Shown piece by piece: positions 35,301 to 44,040 of a DNA stretch of 64,000 bases (within the stretch, counting starts at the first letter, position 1; every line of letters begins with the position of its first letter). Source of the DNA: an uncultured Eubacteriales bacterium (GTDB taxonomy: Bacteria > Bacillota > Clostridia > Oscillospirales > CAG-272); assembly GCA_948467545.1 (NCBI GenBank), contig CAOKER010000008.1, forward strand, positions 1 through 64,000. The letters are read 5' to 3'. A program made the position numbers and the translations under genes. Below the pieces are notes generated by a model. The model worked only from the letters and a program-made list of their open reading frames with translations, ran no database searches and was not told the origin of the DNA.

Positions 35301-36185
35301 TTATCTTATTTCTATGGTAAACTCGGCGCTCTTGCTCTCTCCCGATTTTAGATGTATCATATCGCGCTTAGTTTCCAATTTATCGATAACGCCATCGTAT
35401 GCGGGAACACTCGTCCACGGTTCAATGCAGACAAAAGGAGCTTCGGTAAACGGCTTATGCCAAAAACCGATATATTTCATATCAGGATAGCTAACGCAAA
35501 CGGATTTGCCGCCGTTTTTGCTCCTCAGCGTCACCTCACCGGAGGTTTCGTAAAGAAAAACGGCGTCATGATCAAACATACTGTGACGCAGAGGAATTAT
35601 ATAACCGTTCTCCAAAGGAAAATCCTCAGGTTCCGGAAGCGTATAACAGGTCTCGCTCATAGCAAGCTTTTTAACACCGTACGCATGTTTTGAAAATTCA
35701 AGTATGTAATCCTCAAAACAATCCTCCGAATTTAACGGAACATTAAAGCCGGGATGTCCTCCGAGAGCAAAAATCAGGTCGCCTTTTCCGGAATTATAAA
35801 CCTCATATACGGTCTTGATTTTGCCTCCGTCAAGTATATACCTTACAACATATCGAAAGTCAAAAGGATAGACAGCTTTTGTGATGTCATCCGAAACAAG
35901 CTCAAATGAAAGCCCGCCGTCTTCTCTCTTTATGAGTGAAAACTCGCTGTCACGGGCAAATCCGTGAAGATTCATTTCATATGTTTTTCCGTCATACGTG
36001 TATTTTCCTTCGGTAAGACGTCCGCATATCGGAAAAAGATTATACGATCGGCCCGACCAGTATTCGGGATCACCCTGCCACAGATATTCGCACCCGTCCG
36101 CTTTGGTTTTAACGGAATACAGCTCTGCGCCTATGCTGTTTACGACAACGGAAATTATATCGTTTTCTAATGTATAAAGCTTCAA
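35301..36185 (-). CDS. Aldose 1-epimerase family protein (LacX-like)
   Basis: 294 residues of beta-sandwich mutarotase fold. Visible landmarks: LWQGDPEYWSGRSYNLFPICG, the active-site-region MNLHGFARDSEF, LGGHPGFNVPL and the Glu in VCIEPWTSVPAYDG. It probably interconverts sugar anomers. The family start coincides with a TTG at 36185 with GAAAGGA ten bases upstream; the longer frame to 36401 has no family match. The gene is immediately followed by the amidase. Confidence 0.85.
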   Translation of the reverse strand: MKLYTLENDIISVVVNSIGAELYSVKTKADGCEYLWQGDPEYWSGRSYNLFPICGRLTEGKYTYDGKTYEMNLHGFARDSEFSLIKREDGGLSFELVSDDITKAVYPFDFRYVVRYILDGGKIKTVYEVYNSGKGDLIFALGGHPGFNVPLNSEDCFEDYILEFSKHAYGVKKLAMSETCYTLPEPEDFPLENGYIIPLRHSMFDHDAVFLYETSGEVTLRSKNGGKSVCVSYPDMKYIGFWHKPFTEAPFVCIEPWTSVPAYDGVIDKLETKRDMIHLKSGESKSAEFTIEIR

Positions 36186-36525
36186 TATAATCAGTCCTTT
36201 CAATATTTTTTTCAATAAATGCAAAAAGCCGGAACAGCCCGGCTCCATTGAGGCGGGAAACATCTCGCTTTCGGTTATATACGGCAGAGCCTTAGCGCGT
36301 GCGACAAAATCTGTCATATAAATAATAATTAACTGTCCGTACTTTGTCAGTATATCATACTTTTTTGATATATGCAATATTTTTTGTTTTATATCAGACA
36401 AAATGTTTATGACAGTTCTTTTTTATTTATCTGTAATTGAAACAAATCATCGGTCGGAACGCCGATATAAAGGAGAACATCCGCTAATTATTAAAATATT
36501 TGATGAAAAAAATTATCTGATTCGG

Positions 36526-36554
36526 TTGACAAATAAAGAAAAATATGTTAAAAT
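36526..36554 (+). promoter_or_regulatory. Promoter of pyrR-uraA
   Basis: TTGACA (36526-36531), 17-base spacer, TAAAAT (36549-36554). Confidence 0.75.
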
Positions 36555-36566
36555 CCTTAAAAACAG

Positions 36567-36690
36567 AATCTTTAACTGCGGTACAGAGAGACCGATAAGA
36601 TTTTACAATAAACCGGGCGCGATATAACAACCGTCTGCAGTCAAATTCCCGAAATCTTACAGTTCTCCCAAGCTGTAAGATTTTTTTAAT
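36567..36690 (+). promoter_or_regulatory. PyrR-type transcription attenuator
   Basis: Three mutually exclusive pairings are visible. The PyrR-binding loop pairs AATCTT (36567-36572) with AAGATT (36597-36602), with inner CGGT/ACCG and the loop ACAGAGAG. The antiterminator pairs AAGATTT (36597-36603) with AAATCTT (36653-36659). The terminator pairs ATCTTACAG (36654-36662) with CTGTAAGAT (36673-36681), followed by a T tract. PyrR with UMP would favour the first and third, stopping transcription when pyrimidines are plentiful. Confidence 0.85.
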
Positions 36691-36800
36691 TTTTTTGACC
36701 GTCGGAAATGCATACCGATTTTTTTAACATTTAAATAACAGATATACGCACAAAATCAGGAAAACAGAATTCAAATTCATATGAGAGGACTTTATTTCGG

Positions 36801-37349
36801 ATGTCTGTATTAAAAGCAACCATAATGGACGAAGGCACGCTGCACAGAACTGTCAGACGCATGTCTTATGAAATTATCGAAAAGAATAAAGGAACCGAAA
36901 ACATCTGTCTTGTCGGCATTAAACGCCGCGGTGAGGTTCTTGCGAAGATGATTGCGCAAAACATAAACCAGACAGACGGAGCTGCGGTTCCGTGCGGTTC
37001 GCTCGACATAAGCCTTTATCGTGACGATTTAAGCAGAATTTCGGGAAGTGAGGCCGATATACCCATAATAAAAAGGTCAAGCCTTCCGTTTGAAATCGCA
37101 AATAAAAACGTAATTATAGTAGATGACGTCCTTTATACCGGAAGAACGGTAAGATCTGCAATAGACGCCGTTTTTACCATGGGCAGGCCAAAGGCAATCC
37201 GTCTTGCAATTTTGATTGACAGGGGACACCGCGAGCTTCCGATTCGCGCGGATTACATCGGAAAAAGTATCCCGACATCCGCGAGCGAACAGGTTTCGGT
37301 TATGCTGCCGCCGTATGATACAGATACGGGAGTGGTTCTGTACGGATAA
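36801..37349 (+). CDS. pyrR: PyrR, pyrimidine operon attenuation protein / uracil phosphoribosyltransferase
   Basis: 182-residue RNA-binding regulator of phosphoribosyltransferase fold. The PRPP loop VIIVDDVLYTGRT is at residues 103-115; GIKRRGEVLA, DISLYRDD and LIDRGHRELPIRADYIGK are further PyrR marks. It binds the leader RNA described upstream and may also convert uracil to UMP. Length is normal. AGAGGA precedes the ATG. It heads a two-gene unit with the uracil permease. Confidence 0.97.
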   Translation: MSVLKATIMDEGTLHRTVRRMSYEIIEKNKGTENICLVGIKRRGEVLAKMIAQNINQTDGAAVPCGSLDISLYRDDLSRISGSEADIPIIKRSSLPFEIANKNVIIVDDVLYTGRTVRSAIDAVFTMGRPKAIRLAILIDRGHRELPIRADYIGKSIPTSASEQVSVMLPPYDTDTGVVLYG

Positions 37350-37483
37350 ATAAATTCATCTGCGGTATACGGTTAATTAACGGTTCATACAGTTCATACG
37401 GTTCATAACCCGCAGCGCAGCTTTTCATGATATATAATACATATGTATTTTATATAAAACATATAATTAACGGAGGATCTTTT

Positions 37484-38818
37484 ATGGAATTAATCTACAA
37501 GGTAAATCAAAAGCCCAAATTCGGACAGCTGATAGTTTTCGCTCTGCAGCAGCTGCTTGCAATACTTGCGGCAACAATCGCCGTTCCCGCAATTGTCGGA
37601 AACGGCATGTCTACGTCTGCGGCGCTGTTCGGTGCGGGCGTCGGAACGATTATCTACCTTCTCTTCACAAAATTTAAAAGCCCGGTATTTTTAGGTTCCT
37701 CATTTGCTTTCCTCGGCTCTATGTTCGCCGCATTTGCGGGTGCGGTTTCGCTTGAGGTCGGCTATGCGGGACTTATTATAGGAGCCGCATTTGCCGGCAT
37801 CGTATATGTAGTGCTTGCAGTCATAGTTAAAATTGTTGGTGTAAAGTGGATAAACAAGCTCATGCCCGCGGTTGTAATCGGACCTACCGTTGCAATTATA
37901 GGTCTTTCGCTTGCAGGAAATGCCGTCGGAGACTCTCTCAGTGTAGCATTGAACGGAGACGGGGTATTCGAGATGAATCTGCATGCCGCACTCTGTCTAA
38001 TCTGTGCGCTTGTAACTCTGATAACCGTAATGCTATGCTCCGTTTACGGAAAGAAAATGGTAAAGCTCATCCCGTTTATAATAGGTATCGCGGCAGGGTA
38101 TCTCCTTGCGACGGTATTTACACTGATCGGAAACGCTCAGGGCATTGAAGCAATGCAGATTATTGATTTTTCACGCTTTAAGTCTATGCAGTGGTATCCC
38201 GACTTTACATTCATTACGGCGTTTAAAGGTCTTAAAAGCATTACACCCTCCTATATCGGCACAGTAGCAGTCGCATATATTCCCGTTGCATTTGTAGTTT
38301 TCGCCGAACATATCGCTGACCATAAAAATCTCTCGTCAATTATCGGACAGGACCTTCTTGAAGAACCGGGGCTTGCAAGAACACTTCTCGGAGACGGAGT
38401 AGGCTCCATGGTAGGAGCATTCTTCGGAGGATGCCCCAACACTACATACGGCGAATCCGTGGGATGCGTAGCAATAACAGGCAACGCGTCGGTAATCACT
38501 ATAGCTGCAACAGCAATTCTGGCGATCATCGCGTCGTTCATCGCTCCGTTTGTAACCCTTCTCGCCACAATTCCCTCATGCGTTATGGGAGGCGTATGCA
38601 TATCCCTGTATGGATTTATCGCGGTCAGCGGTCTTAAAATGATTCAGAAAGTCAACCTTGACGATAACCATAACCTTTTCGTAGTATCGGTTATTCTTAT
38701 CGCCGGCATCGGCGGTATGTCGCTCAAATTCGGCGCAGTAACGCTGACAGAAATTGCCACCGCGTTAATACTCGGAATTATAGTAAATCTTATTCTCTCC
38801 GGAAAGAAAAGGGATTGA
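37484..38818 (+). CDS. uraA: Uracil permease (NCS2/UraA family)
   Basis: 444-residue membrane protein with about 14 segments of the nucleobase-cation symporter 2 family. Marks: FALQQLLAILAATIAVPAIV, the central VFAEHIADHKNLS with the substrate-binding Glu, and GDGVGSMVGAFFGGCPNTTYGES. It imports uracil, which PyrR senses as UMP. Located about 135 bases after pyrR and presumably under the same attenuator. ACGGAGG lies before the ATG at 37484. Confidence 0.95.
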   Translation: MELIYKVNQKPKFGQLIVFALQQLLAILAATIAVPAIVGNGMSTSAALFGAGVGTIIYLLFTKFKSPVFLGSSFAFLGSMFAAFAGAVSLEVGYAGLIIGAAFAGIVYVVLAVIVKIVGVKWINKLMPAVVIGPTVAIIGLSLAGNAVGDSLSVALNGDGVFEMNLHAALCLICALVTLITVMLCSVYGKKMVKLIPFIIGIAAGYLLATVFTLIGNAQGIEAMQIIDFSRFKSMQWYPDFTFITAFKGLKSITPSYIGTVAVAYIPVAFVVFAEHIADHKNLSSIIGQDLLEEPGLARTLLGDGVGSMVGAFFGGCPNTTYGESVGCVAITGNASVITIAATAILAIIASFIAPFVTLLATIPSCVMGGVCISLYGFIAVSGLKMIQKVNLDDNHNLFVVSVILIAGIGGMSLKFGAVTLTEIATALILGIIVNLILSGKKRD

Positions 38819-38829
38819 GCATATAAATA

Positions 38830-38935
38830 TTACCGAAAGCAAGATGTCCCCGCCTCTATCGCGGCGGGCCACACCGGCTTTAAAAAAAGGTGTAATAGTC
38901 CGACGTCACGACACCTAATGACGGTGTTTTTCGCC
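38830..38935 (+). terminator. 3' hairpin element with competing stems after uraA
   Basis: Four alternating arms, ACACC (38871-38875), GGTGT (38889-38893), ACACC (38911-38915), GGTGT (38923-38927), the last running into TTTTT. Pairing 3 with 4 gives an intrinsic terminator; pairing 2 with 3 would prevent it. A CCCGCC/GGCGGG hairpin (38849-38868) and AGCAAGATG (from 38838) precede them. The first part matches elements after cysS, the sugar isomerase and the aminotransferase. Confidence 0.65.
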
Positions 38936-39054
38936 TTAGTAAAAGGACTGTAAAACTTTTAAAAAGAATCCGAATACAATTTTCACATTAAAAAGAAGCG
39001 CAAGTCCGGCATAAAAGACCTTGTAAACTATGTACAAAAGGCATGGTAATTGAT

Positions 39055-39456
39055 ATGTGGGAAGAGATGTATGAGAAAGCAAAAGAAATTCAGGCAAGAC
39101 GAAGAATATCTCCTTTTATTGAAACAGGCTCCGCTGCGTCCGCAATTTTGACAGACAAAGGCAATATCTATCTCGGAATCAGTATAGATACGGCTACAAA
39201 CAGCGGAATATGTTCCGAGTTTAATGCCATTTCTAATATGATTACATCCGGAGAAATCAAGATAGTAAAAATGCTGACAATCTTGCGGGACGGAGTAATA
39301 AGCACTCCGTGCAACTCCTGTCTGGAGTTTCTCATGATGCTTAACAGAGACAGCGAAAATATTGAGATTCTGACAGATTATAATCCTATAAGCACAATTA
39401 TGCTAAGAAAATTGTGTCCGAACTGGTGGCAGGGCAGTTCATTTCTCAAATTTTAA
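39055..39456 (+). CDS. Cytidine deaminase-like protein (blasticidin deaminase type)
   Basis: 133-residue zinc deaminase fold. The active site is CSEFNAI (zinc Cys and catalytic Glu, with Ser in place of the usual Ala) and the second zinc motif is PCNSC. Related proteins deaminate cytidine or blasticidin-like nucleosides. Lying after the uracil permease, it could serve pyrimidine salvage. I use the ATG at 39055; the ATG at 39043 lies directly after AAAAGG. An uncoupled stem-loop follows before the MFS gene. Confidence 0.8.
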   Translation: MWEEMYEKAKEIQARRRISPFIETGSAASAILTDKGNIYLGISIDTATNSGICSEFNAISNMITSGEIKIVKMLTILRDGVISTPCNSCLEFLMMLNRDSENIEILTDYNPISTIMLRKLCPNWWQGSSFLKF

Positions 39457-39471
39457 TTACATAACTAAAAC

Positions 39472-39502
39472 ACCCGATAAGGAAAACCGTCCTCATCGGG
39501 TG
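39472..39502 (+). terminator. Stem-loop between the deaminase and MFS genes
   Basis: CACCCGAT and ATCGGGTG pair perfectly, with an inner AGGA/TCCT. There is no T tract after it, so it may only slow transcription or protect the 3' end. Confidence 0.5.
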
Positions 39503-39524
39503 CAAACTTTGTGCGGGTACAGCC

Positions 39525-40712
39525 ATGAAGAAAATGAAAGCAAATTACAAAAAGACAATGTATGCCTGCTTTATAGGCTATATAGTGCAGGCAATCGTCA
39601 ATAATTTTGTTCCGCTGCTGTTTGTGACATTTCAAAGCAGCTATAATATATCTCTGTCACAGGTAACGTCACTGATTGCGGTTAATTTTATAATACAGCT
39701 TCTGATCGACATGCTCTCGGCAGGATTCATAGACAAAATCGGCTACCGCGCGTCGGCGGTAACAGCTCATGTATTTGCCGCGTCAGGACTGATTTTACTC
39801 ACCGTTTTACCGGAAATTTTACCGAGTTCATTTTCGGGCATAATAATATCTGTCATTATTTATGCTGTAGGCGGAGGTTTGCTCGAAGTTTTAGTCAGTC
39901 CCATCATTGAAGCATGTCCGACGGAAAACAAGGAAAAGGCGATGAGCCTGCTTCATTCCTTTTACTGCTGGGGACACGTGGGGGTTATACTGCTTTCAAC
40001 CGTATTTTTTTGTATTTTCGGTATTACCGACTGGCGGACATTAACTCTTATATGGGCTGTCATACCAATTGCAAACATATTTCTGTTTATTCAGGCTCCG
40101 ATTTATACTTTGAATGAAAACGGAAATCATGGTTTTGGTCTTAAAGAGCTTCTATCAAAAAAAGTATTCTGGATACTAATGCTTATGATGATGAGCGCAG
40201 GCGCAAGCGAACAGGCCGTGAGTCAATGGGCGTCCGCATTTGCGGAAAAAGCTCTCGGAATAAGCAAGACCGTAGGAGATCTTGCGGGACCGATGACATT
40301 TGCCGTGCTTATGGGAAGTGCAAGACTTATCTACGGAAAATACGGAGATAAGCTCAATCTGGACCGTTTCATGAAATACAGCTGCATACTCTGTATTATT
40401 TCATATTTGTGTATATCACTTGTTCCCGTCCCTGCAATCGGACTGGTCGGATGCGCGGTCTGCGGTTTTTCGGTCGGAATACTCTGGCCGGGTACATTCA
40501 GCAAAGCGTCAGCCGCGCTCAGAGGAGGCGGCACGTCATTATTTGCATTGCTCGCGCTGGCGGGAGATTTCGGCTGCTCCGCGGGACCGTCGCTCGCGGG
40601 TTACATTTCAAGCGGCTTCGGCGGGAATCTCCGATCGGGAATACTTGCGGCGGCAGTTTTCCCCATAATGCTTCTAATCAGCCTGTTTGCGCTTAATAAT
40701 AACAAAGGCTGA
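39525..40712 (+). CDS. Major facilitator superfamily transporter
   Basis: 395 residues with 12 predicted membrane segments. N-terminal half: FVPLLFVTFQSSYNISLSQ and the loop DKIGYR between segments 2 and 3; C-terminal half: GASEQAVSQWASAF and YGKYGDKLNL. It resembles the FucP-like sugar or drug carriers of Firmicutes, but the substrate is open. The ribosome binding site is poor; ATG 39534 is an alternative start. Confidence 0.82.
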   Translation: MKKMKANYKKTMYACFIGYIVQAIVNNFVPLLFVTFQSSYNISLSQVTSLIAVNFIIQLLIDMLSAGFIDKIGYRASAVTAHVFAASGLILLTVLPEILPSSFSGIIISVIIYAVGGGLLEVLVSPIIEACPTENKEKAMSLLHSFYCWGHVGVILLSTVFFCIFGITDWRTLTLIWAVIPIANIFLFIQAPIYTLNENGNHGFGLKELLSKKVFWILMLMMMSAGASEQAVSQWASAFAEKALGISKTVGDLAGPMTFAVLMGSARLIYGKYGDKLNLDRFMKYSCILCIISYLCISLVPVPAIGLVGCAVCGFSVGILWPGTFSKASAALRGGGTSLFALLALAGDFGCSAGPSLAGYISSGFGGNLRSGILAAAVFPIMLLISLFALNNNKG

Positions 40713-40760
40713 AAGAAAATCTTACAGTTCTCAAATCCTAAAAACACAAACAATAAAAAT

Positions 40761-40787
40761 ACATATTTTTCTTTTAAAAAAATATGT
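40761..40787 (+). terminator. AT-rich palindrome after the MFS gene
   Basis: ACATATTTTT and AAAAATATGT pair perfectly around a 7-base loop, just before the acyl carrier protein promoter. It has a weak terminator character. Confidence 0.4.
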
Positions 40788-40815
40788 AGACAAACACATT
40801 TAAAAGTGATAGTAT
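40787..40815 (+). promoter_or_regulatory. Promoter of the acyl carrier protein gene
   Basis: TAGACA (40787-40792), 17-base spacer, TAGTAT (40810-40815), about 90 bases ahead of the ATG. Both boxes deviate from consensus. Confidence 0.5.
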
Positions 40816-40904
40816 TAAATTATATAGATTTTATATTCCAATCTATTTTCGCAAGAGCGTCAGATGCTTATCGAACATACCTAAAAACCAAGGAAATGAT
40901 ATAT

Positions 40905-41207
40905 ATGAGCTCAGAAAAAACAATCTATTCCATGCTTGCCGAAATCATTGAAAACAGGCTCGGAATCCCTTTTGAAAATATAGGCGAAGATTCAAGACTT
41001 ATCGAGGATCTCGGCGCAAGCTCGATTGATATAGTCATCATGCTCTCGGACACTGAGGACCGTCTCGGAATTACAATTCCGGATGAGATTTTATTATCTA
41101 TGAAAACTGTGGGCAGTGCAGCAATAAAAATTTCGGAAATATCCGGAATTTCGAGCGGCGTCAAAACAGTAACAGAAGAACCCGAAGAAAGATCGGAAGA
41201 TAAATAA
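40905..41207 (+). CDS. Acyl carrier protein
   Basis: 100 residues. Four-helix acyl carrier fold with the phosphopantetheine site at Ser40 in LGASSIDIVI; the usual Asp before the Ser is replaced by Ser39. After residue 80 there is an acidic tail (EEPEERSEDK). No fatty-acid or polyketide genes adjoin it, so it may be a second, specialised carrier. AAGGAAATG precedes the ATG at 40905. Confidence 0.88.
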   Translation: MSSEKTIYSMLAEIIENRLGIPFENIGEDSRLIEDLGASSIDIVIMLSDTEDRLGITIPDEILLSMKTVGSAAIKISEISGISSGVKTVTEEPEERSEDK

Positions 41208-41542
41208 ATCTTCCGAAAATAGGATTTTCATATATTTGAGCATATAACTCAGTATAAACCTAAAAAAAATTCCCCTCCTCTTTGGCGTTTCTTTGGCATT
41301 TTTTTGACGTTGATCGGCTGGCTGTGCCGTTTTTTTCGGCGGCAGGACGGTCGTCAACCCTGCGCCATTGACGGCGCTTCGCGCATTATTGAATCAAATA
41401 ATCAAAAGCTTAATAAGAACAGTCGATCAAAGAAAAATCAGAGCTTTAAAGCCCGGATAAAAATTTTGGGGTATTTGCAAAAGAAACAGCAATAAGTCTT
41501 GAAAACAAACTTCTCGAACAAACCTGAAAGGAATGATAATAT
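41208..41542. other. Gap with dispersed-repeat copy before mtlD
   Basis: No gene. Plus strand 41370-41393 (GACGGCGCTTCGCGC, then TTATTGAA) closely matches the minus strand at 30252-30280 and, less well, 1160-1188. Upstream it is T-rich with GCC/GGC-type hairpins. Confidence 0.5.
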
Positions 41543-42700
41543 ATGAAAAAAGCAATTATGTACGGGGGAGGTAATATCGGCCGAGGCTTTATAGCGCAGC
41601 TTTTTTACCTAACCGGATATGAAACGGTATTTATCGATGTAAATCAAAGTCTCGTCGATTCGCTTAACAAAACCCATGAATATCCTATATATATAACCGG
41701 AAAGAATGACTATGAAAAATTCACCGTAAAAAACGTCCGCGCGGTAAACGGAAACGATACAGCCTCCGTGGCCGAAGAGATAGCAACCGCGGATATTATG
41801 GCAACGGCTGTCGGCGCAAATATTCTCAAATTTATCGCCGCTCCAATCGCCGCCGGAATCCGCCGAAGATTGGACATAGGAGGAAAATCTCTCAATATTA
41901 TCGTCTGCGAAAATCTTATGGACGCGGATAAGTATCTCCGCTCTCTAATCGAAGAAAAAACCGAAGATGACACAAAAGAATATCTAAAAAATAAAATCGG
42001 TATCGCGGAAGCAACAATCGGAAGAATGGTTCCGGCGGCACCTGAGAGCATAAAAGCCGCCGATCCTCTTGCAATATGTGTGGAACCTTACTGCGAGCTT
42101 CCCGTCGACAGCTCGGCTTTTGTCGGAGAAATTCCTGAGCTTTACGGCATCAAACCGTTTGCGCCATTTGATTTCTTTATAAGGCGTAAGCTTTTCATGC
42201 ATAATATGAGTCATGCCGTGCTTTCATATCTTGCAAAGCAGAAGGGATACACATACATTTGGGAAGCCGCAGCGGATTATGAACTCAGATATACCGCGCT
42301 CGGCGCTCTCATAGAAGCGTCAGAAGCACTTTCCGCAGAATACGGTGTCCCCTTGACGGAGCTTATCTCCTTTTCGTATGAGCTTCTTTCCCGTTTTGAT
42401 AACAAGCTTCTCGGAGATACGGTAGATCGAGTCGGCAGAGATACCGTCCGCAAGCTTGCCAAAAACGACCGTCTTACAGGTACGGCGCTTCTCTGCTTAA
42501 AGCACGGCATAGATCCGGAATTCATAAAAAAAGGTATACTTGCAGCATTTGAATTTACCGCAGACGGAGACATTCCTTCCGCAGAAGTTTATTCCTACAC
42601 AAAGGATAACGGTCTCCGCAAAGCAATTCAAAAATACTGCGGTCTCAGCGAAAACATACACGAAGAAGCACAGCTGATTGATTTCATTTCAGGCAAGTGA
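41543..42700 (+). CDS. mtlD: Mannitol-1-phosphate 5-dehydrogenase
   Basis: 385-residue NAD-dependent polyol dehydrogenase. The N-terminal Rossmann motif is GGGNIGRGFIAQL; IVCENLMDAD, the GIAEATIGRMVP segment and the C-terminal RRKLFMHNMSHAV with catalytic Lys and His follow. It oxidises mannitol 1-phosphate to fructose 6-phosphate. No mannitol PTS genes are adjacent. GAAAGGAATG precedes the ATG. Confidence 0.93.
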   Translation: MKKAIMYGGGNIGRGFIAQLFYLTGYETVFIDVNQSLVDSLNKTHEYPIYITGKNDYEKFTVKNVRAVNGNDTASVAEEIATADIMATAVGANILKFIAAPIAAGIRRRLDIGGKSLNIIVCENLMDADKYLRSLIEEKTEDDTKEYLKNKIGIAEATIGRMVPAAPESIKAADPLAICVEPYCELPVDSSAFVGEIPELYGIKPFAPFDFFIRRKLFMHNMSHAVLSYLAKQKGYTYIWEAAADYELRYTALGALIEASEALSAEYGVPLTELISFSYELLSRFDNKLLGDTVDRVGRDTVRKLAKNDRLTGTALLCLKHGIDPEFIKKGILAAFEFTADGDIPSAEVYSYTKDNGLRKAIQKYCGLSENIHEEAQLIDFISGK

Positions 42701-42779
42701 TTAGTCGGCAGCAACATAAAATAAATTTATATTCAAATCAAGAAAGGAAGCCGAAATCAGATTCGGCATATTAACTTAT

Positions 42780-43898
42780 ATGTTTGATAACGATATATTG
42801 CTCGGAGAACTCCCGGACGTTCTCACCTTTAACGACGGAACAAAGGTAAAGACCGAGGCGGACTGGGAACGAAGAAAAGCGGAATTTTATGATATGGTAA
42901 TAGATACCGAATATGGAGGCATGCCTCCTCAGCCTGAGGTTTTCAAGGTCGACAAAGTTTGCATGGGATTCAACCGTGAATTCGATACATACCGCATTAC
43001 TGCAGGAACAAAGGAAAAACAGATTACGTTTACAATGCACATTCTATTTCCGAAAAAATCAAAGGGAGAGGATGTCCTTGAAAAGTTTCCCGTTATTCTC
43101 ACCGGAGACGGCTGTTTCAGAGATTGTACCACCGACGTGCTTAACGAAGGCTACAGACGCGGATACGCCATCGCCATTTTCGACAGAACAGAGCTTGCCC
43201 CCGATATGTACAACACAGACCGTACGCTCGGTCTTTACAGCATATATCCGGATTTTCCATTCTGTGCGATCTCCGCATGGGCATGGGCATATCACCGCTG
43301 TGTCGACGCGCTGTACCAAATTCCTGATGCAGATACGGATCATATCGCGATATCTGGTCATTCAAGAGGCGGAAAAACCGTTCTTTTAGCCGGAGCTACC
43401 GACGAAAGAATCAAATATGTCAATCCAAACTGCAGCGGAACACACGGCTGCGGATGTTACCGTTACATTTCGCACGACGATCTCGGAAACGGCGACAAGC
43501 GCAGCGAGCCGCTCTGCTATCTGTTCGGCATAGTACCGTATTGGCTCGGTCCTAAGCTCAAAAGCTATGTAGGACATGAGACAGACCTTCCGTATGATAT
43601 GCATTTCGTGAAGTCGCTGATTGCGCCGAGATATTTGCTGGAGACAAGCGCTTACGACGATACATGGGCTAATCCGCGCGGAAGCTATCTCACCTTTCTC
43701 GAAGCTAAAAAAGTTTATAAGCTCCTCGGAGCCGAAGACAATGCCGAATCCTGGTACCGCACCGGAGGTCACCGTCATGAGCTGCCTGAATTTCGGGCTC
43801 TTATGGACTTTATAGACAAAAAGCGCGGAATTCCGGCGGAAAACACCGATTTTATAACAAACGAGCCATACCCCGGTCTGTTTAAACAAAGTACATAA
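42780..43898 (+). CDS. Alpha/beta hydrolase related to glucuronoyl or acetyl esterases
   Basis: 372 residues without signal peptide. The nucleophile elbow is GHSRGGK and the catalytic His is in GGHRHE; the middle HGCGCYRYISHDD and the arrangement resemble carbohydrate esterases of the CE15 kind. It may remove ester groups from plant cell-wall fragments. The ribosome binding site GAAAGGAA (42742-42749) is 30 bases from the ATG; a hairpin GCCGAA/TTCGGC (42750-42767) lies between and could bring the two together. No alternative start is visible. Confidence 0.78.
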   Translation: MFDNDILLGELPDVLTFNDGTKVKTEADWERRKAEFYDMVIDTEYGGMPPQPEVFKVDKVCMGFNREFDTYRITAGTKEKQITFTMHILFPKKSKGEDVLEKFPVILTGDGCFRDCTTDVLNEGYRRGYAIAIFDRTELAPDMYNTDRTLGLYSIYPDFPFCAISAWAWAYHRCVDALYQIPDADTDHIAISGHSRGGKTVLLAGATDERIKYVNPNCSGTHGCGCYRYISHDDLGNGDKRSEPLCYLFGIVPYWLGPKLKSYVGHETDLPYDMHFVKSLIAPRYLLETSAYDDTWANPRGSYLTFLEAKKVYKLLGAEDNAESWYRTGGHRHELPEFRALMDFIDKKRGIPAENTDFITNEPYPGLFKQST

Positions 43899-43908
43899 AC
43901 GGCTGAGG

Positions 43909-43980
43909 ATATTCAAGACGGGATATACAAGAGAACATACAGGACGAGACATACAAGAGACCGAACATACAAGACGGGAC
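43909..43980. repeat. Irregular tandem repeat after the esterase gene
   Basis: About five units of 12-16 bases built on ATACAAGA and GACGGGAC or close variants. It begins directly behind the esterase stop and ends about 60 bases before the nucleoside phosphorylase start. Confidence 0.8.
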
Positions 43981-44040
43981 AATGCGGGAATAAAATAAGT
44001 CTGCCGGCCAATACGACTTTAAAGAAAGGAATATAAATTC

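Larger units (their letters stand above)
36402..36800. other. pyrR leader and promoter region
   Basis: The left part (36402-36520) shows no gene I can support. The right part holds a promoter, the PyrR-binding loop and an intrinsic terminator, all listed separately. Confidence 0.6.

Noticed and set aside
39472..39502. Standard intrinsic terminator after the deaminase
   Set aside because: The stem is strong but no T tract follows, so I list it only as a stem-loop with low confidence.
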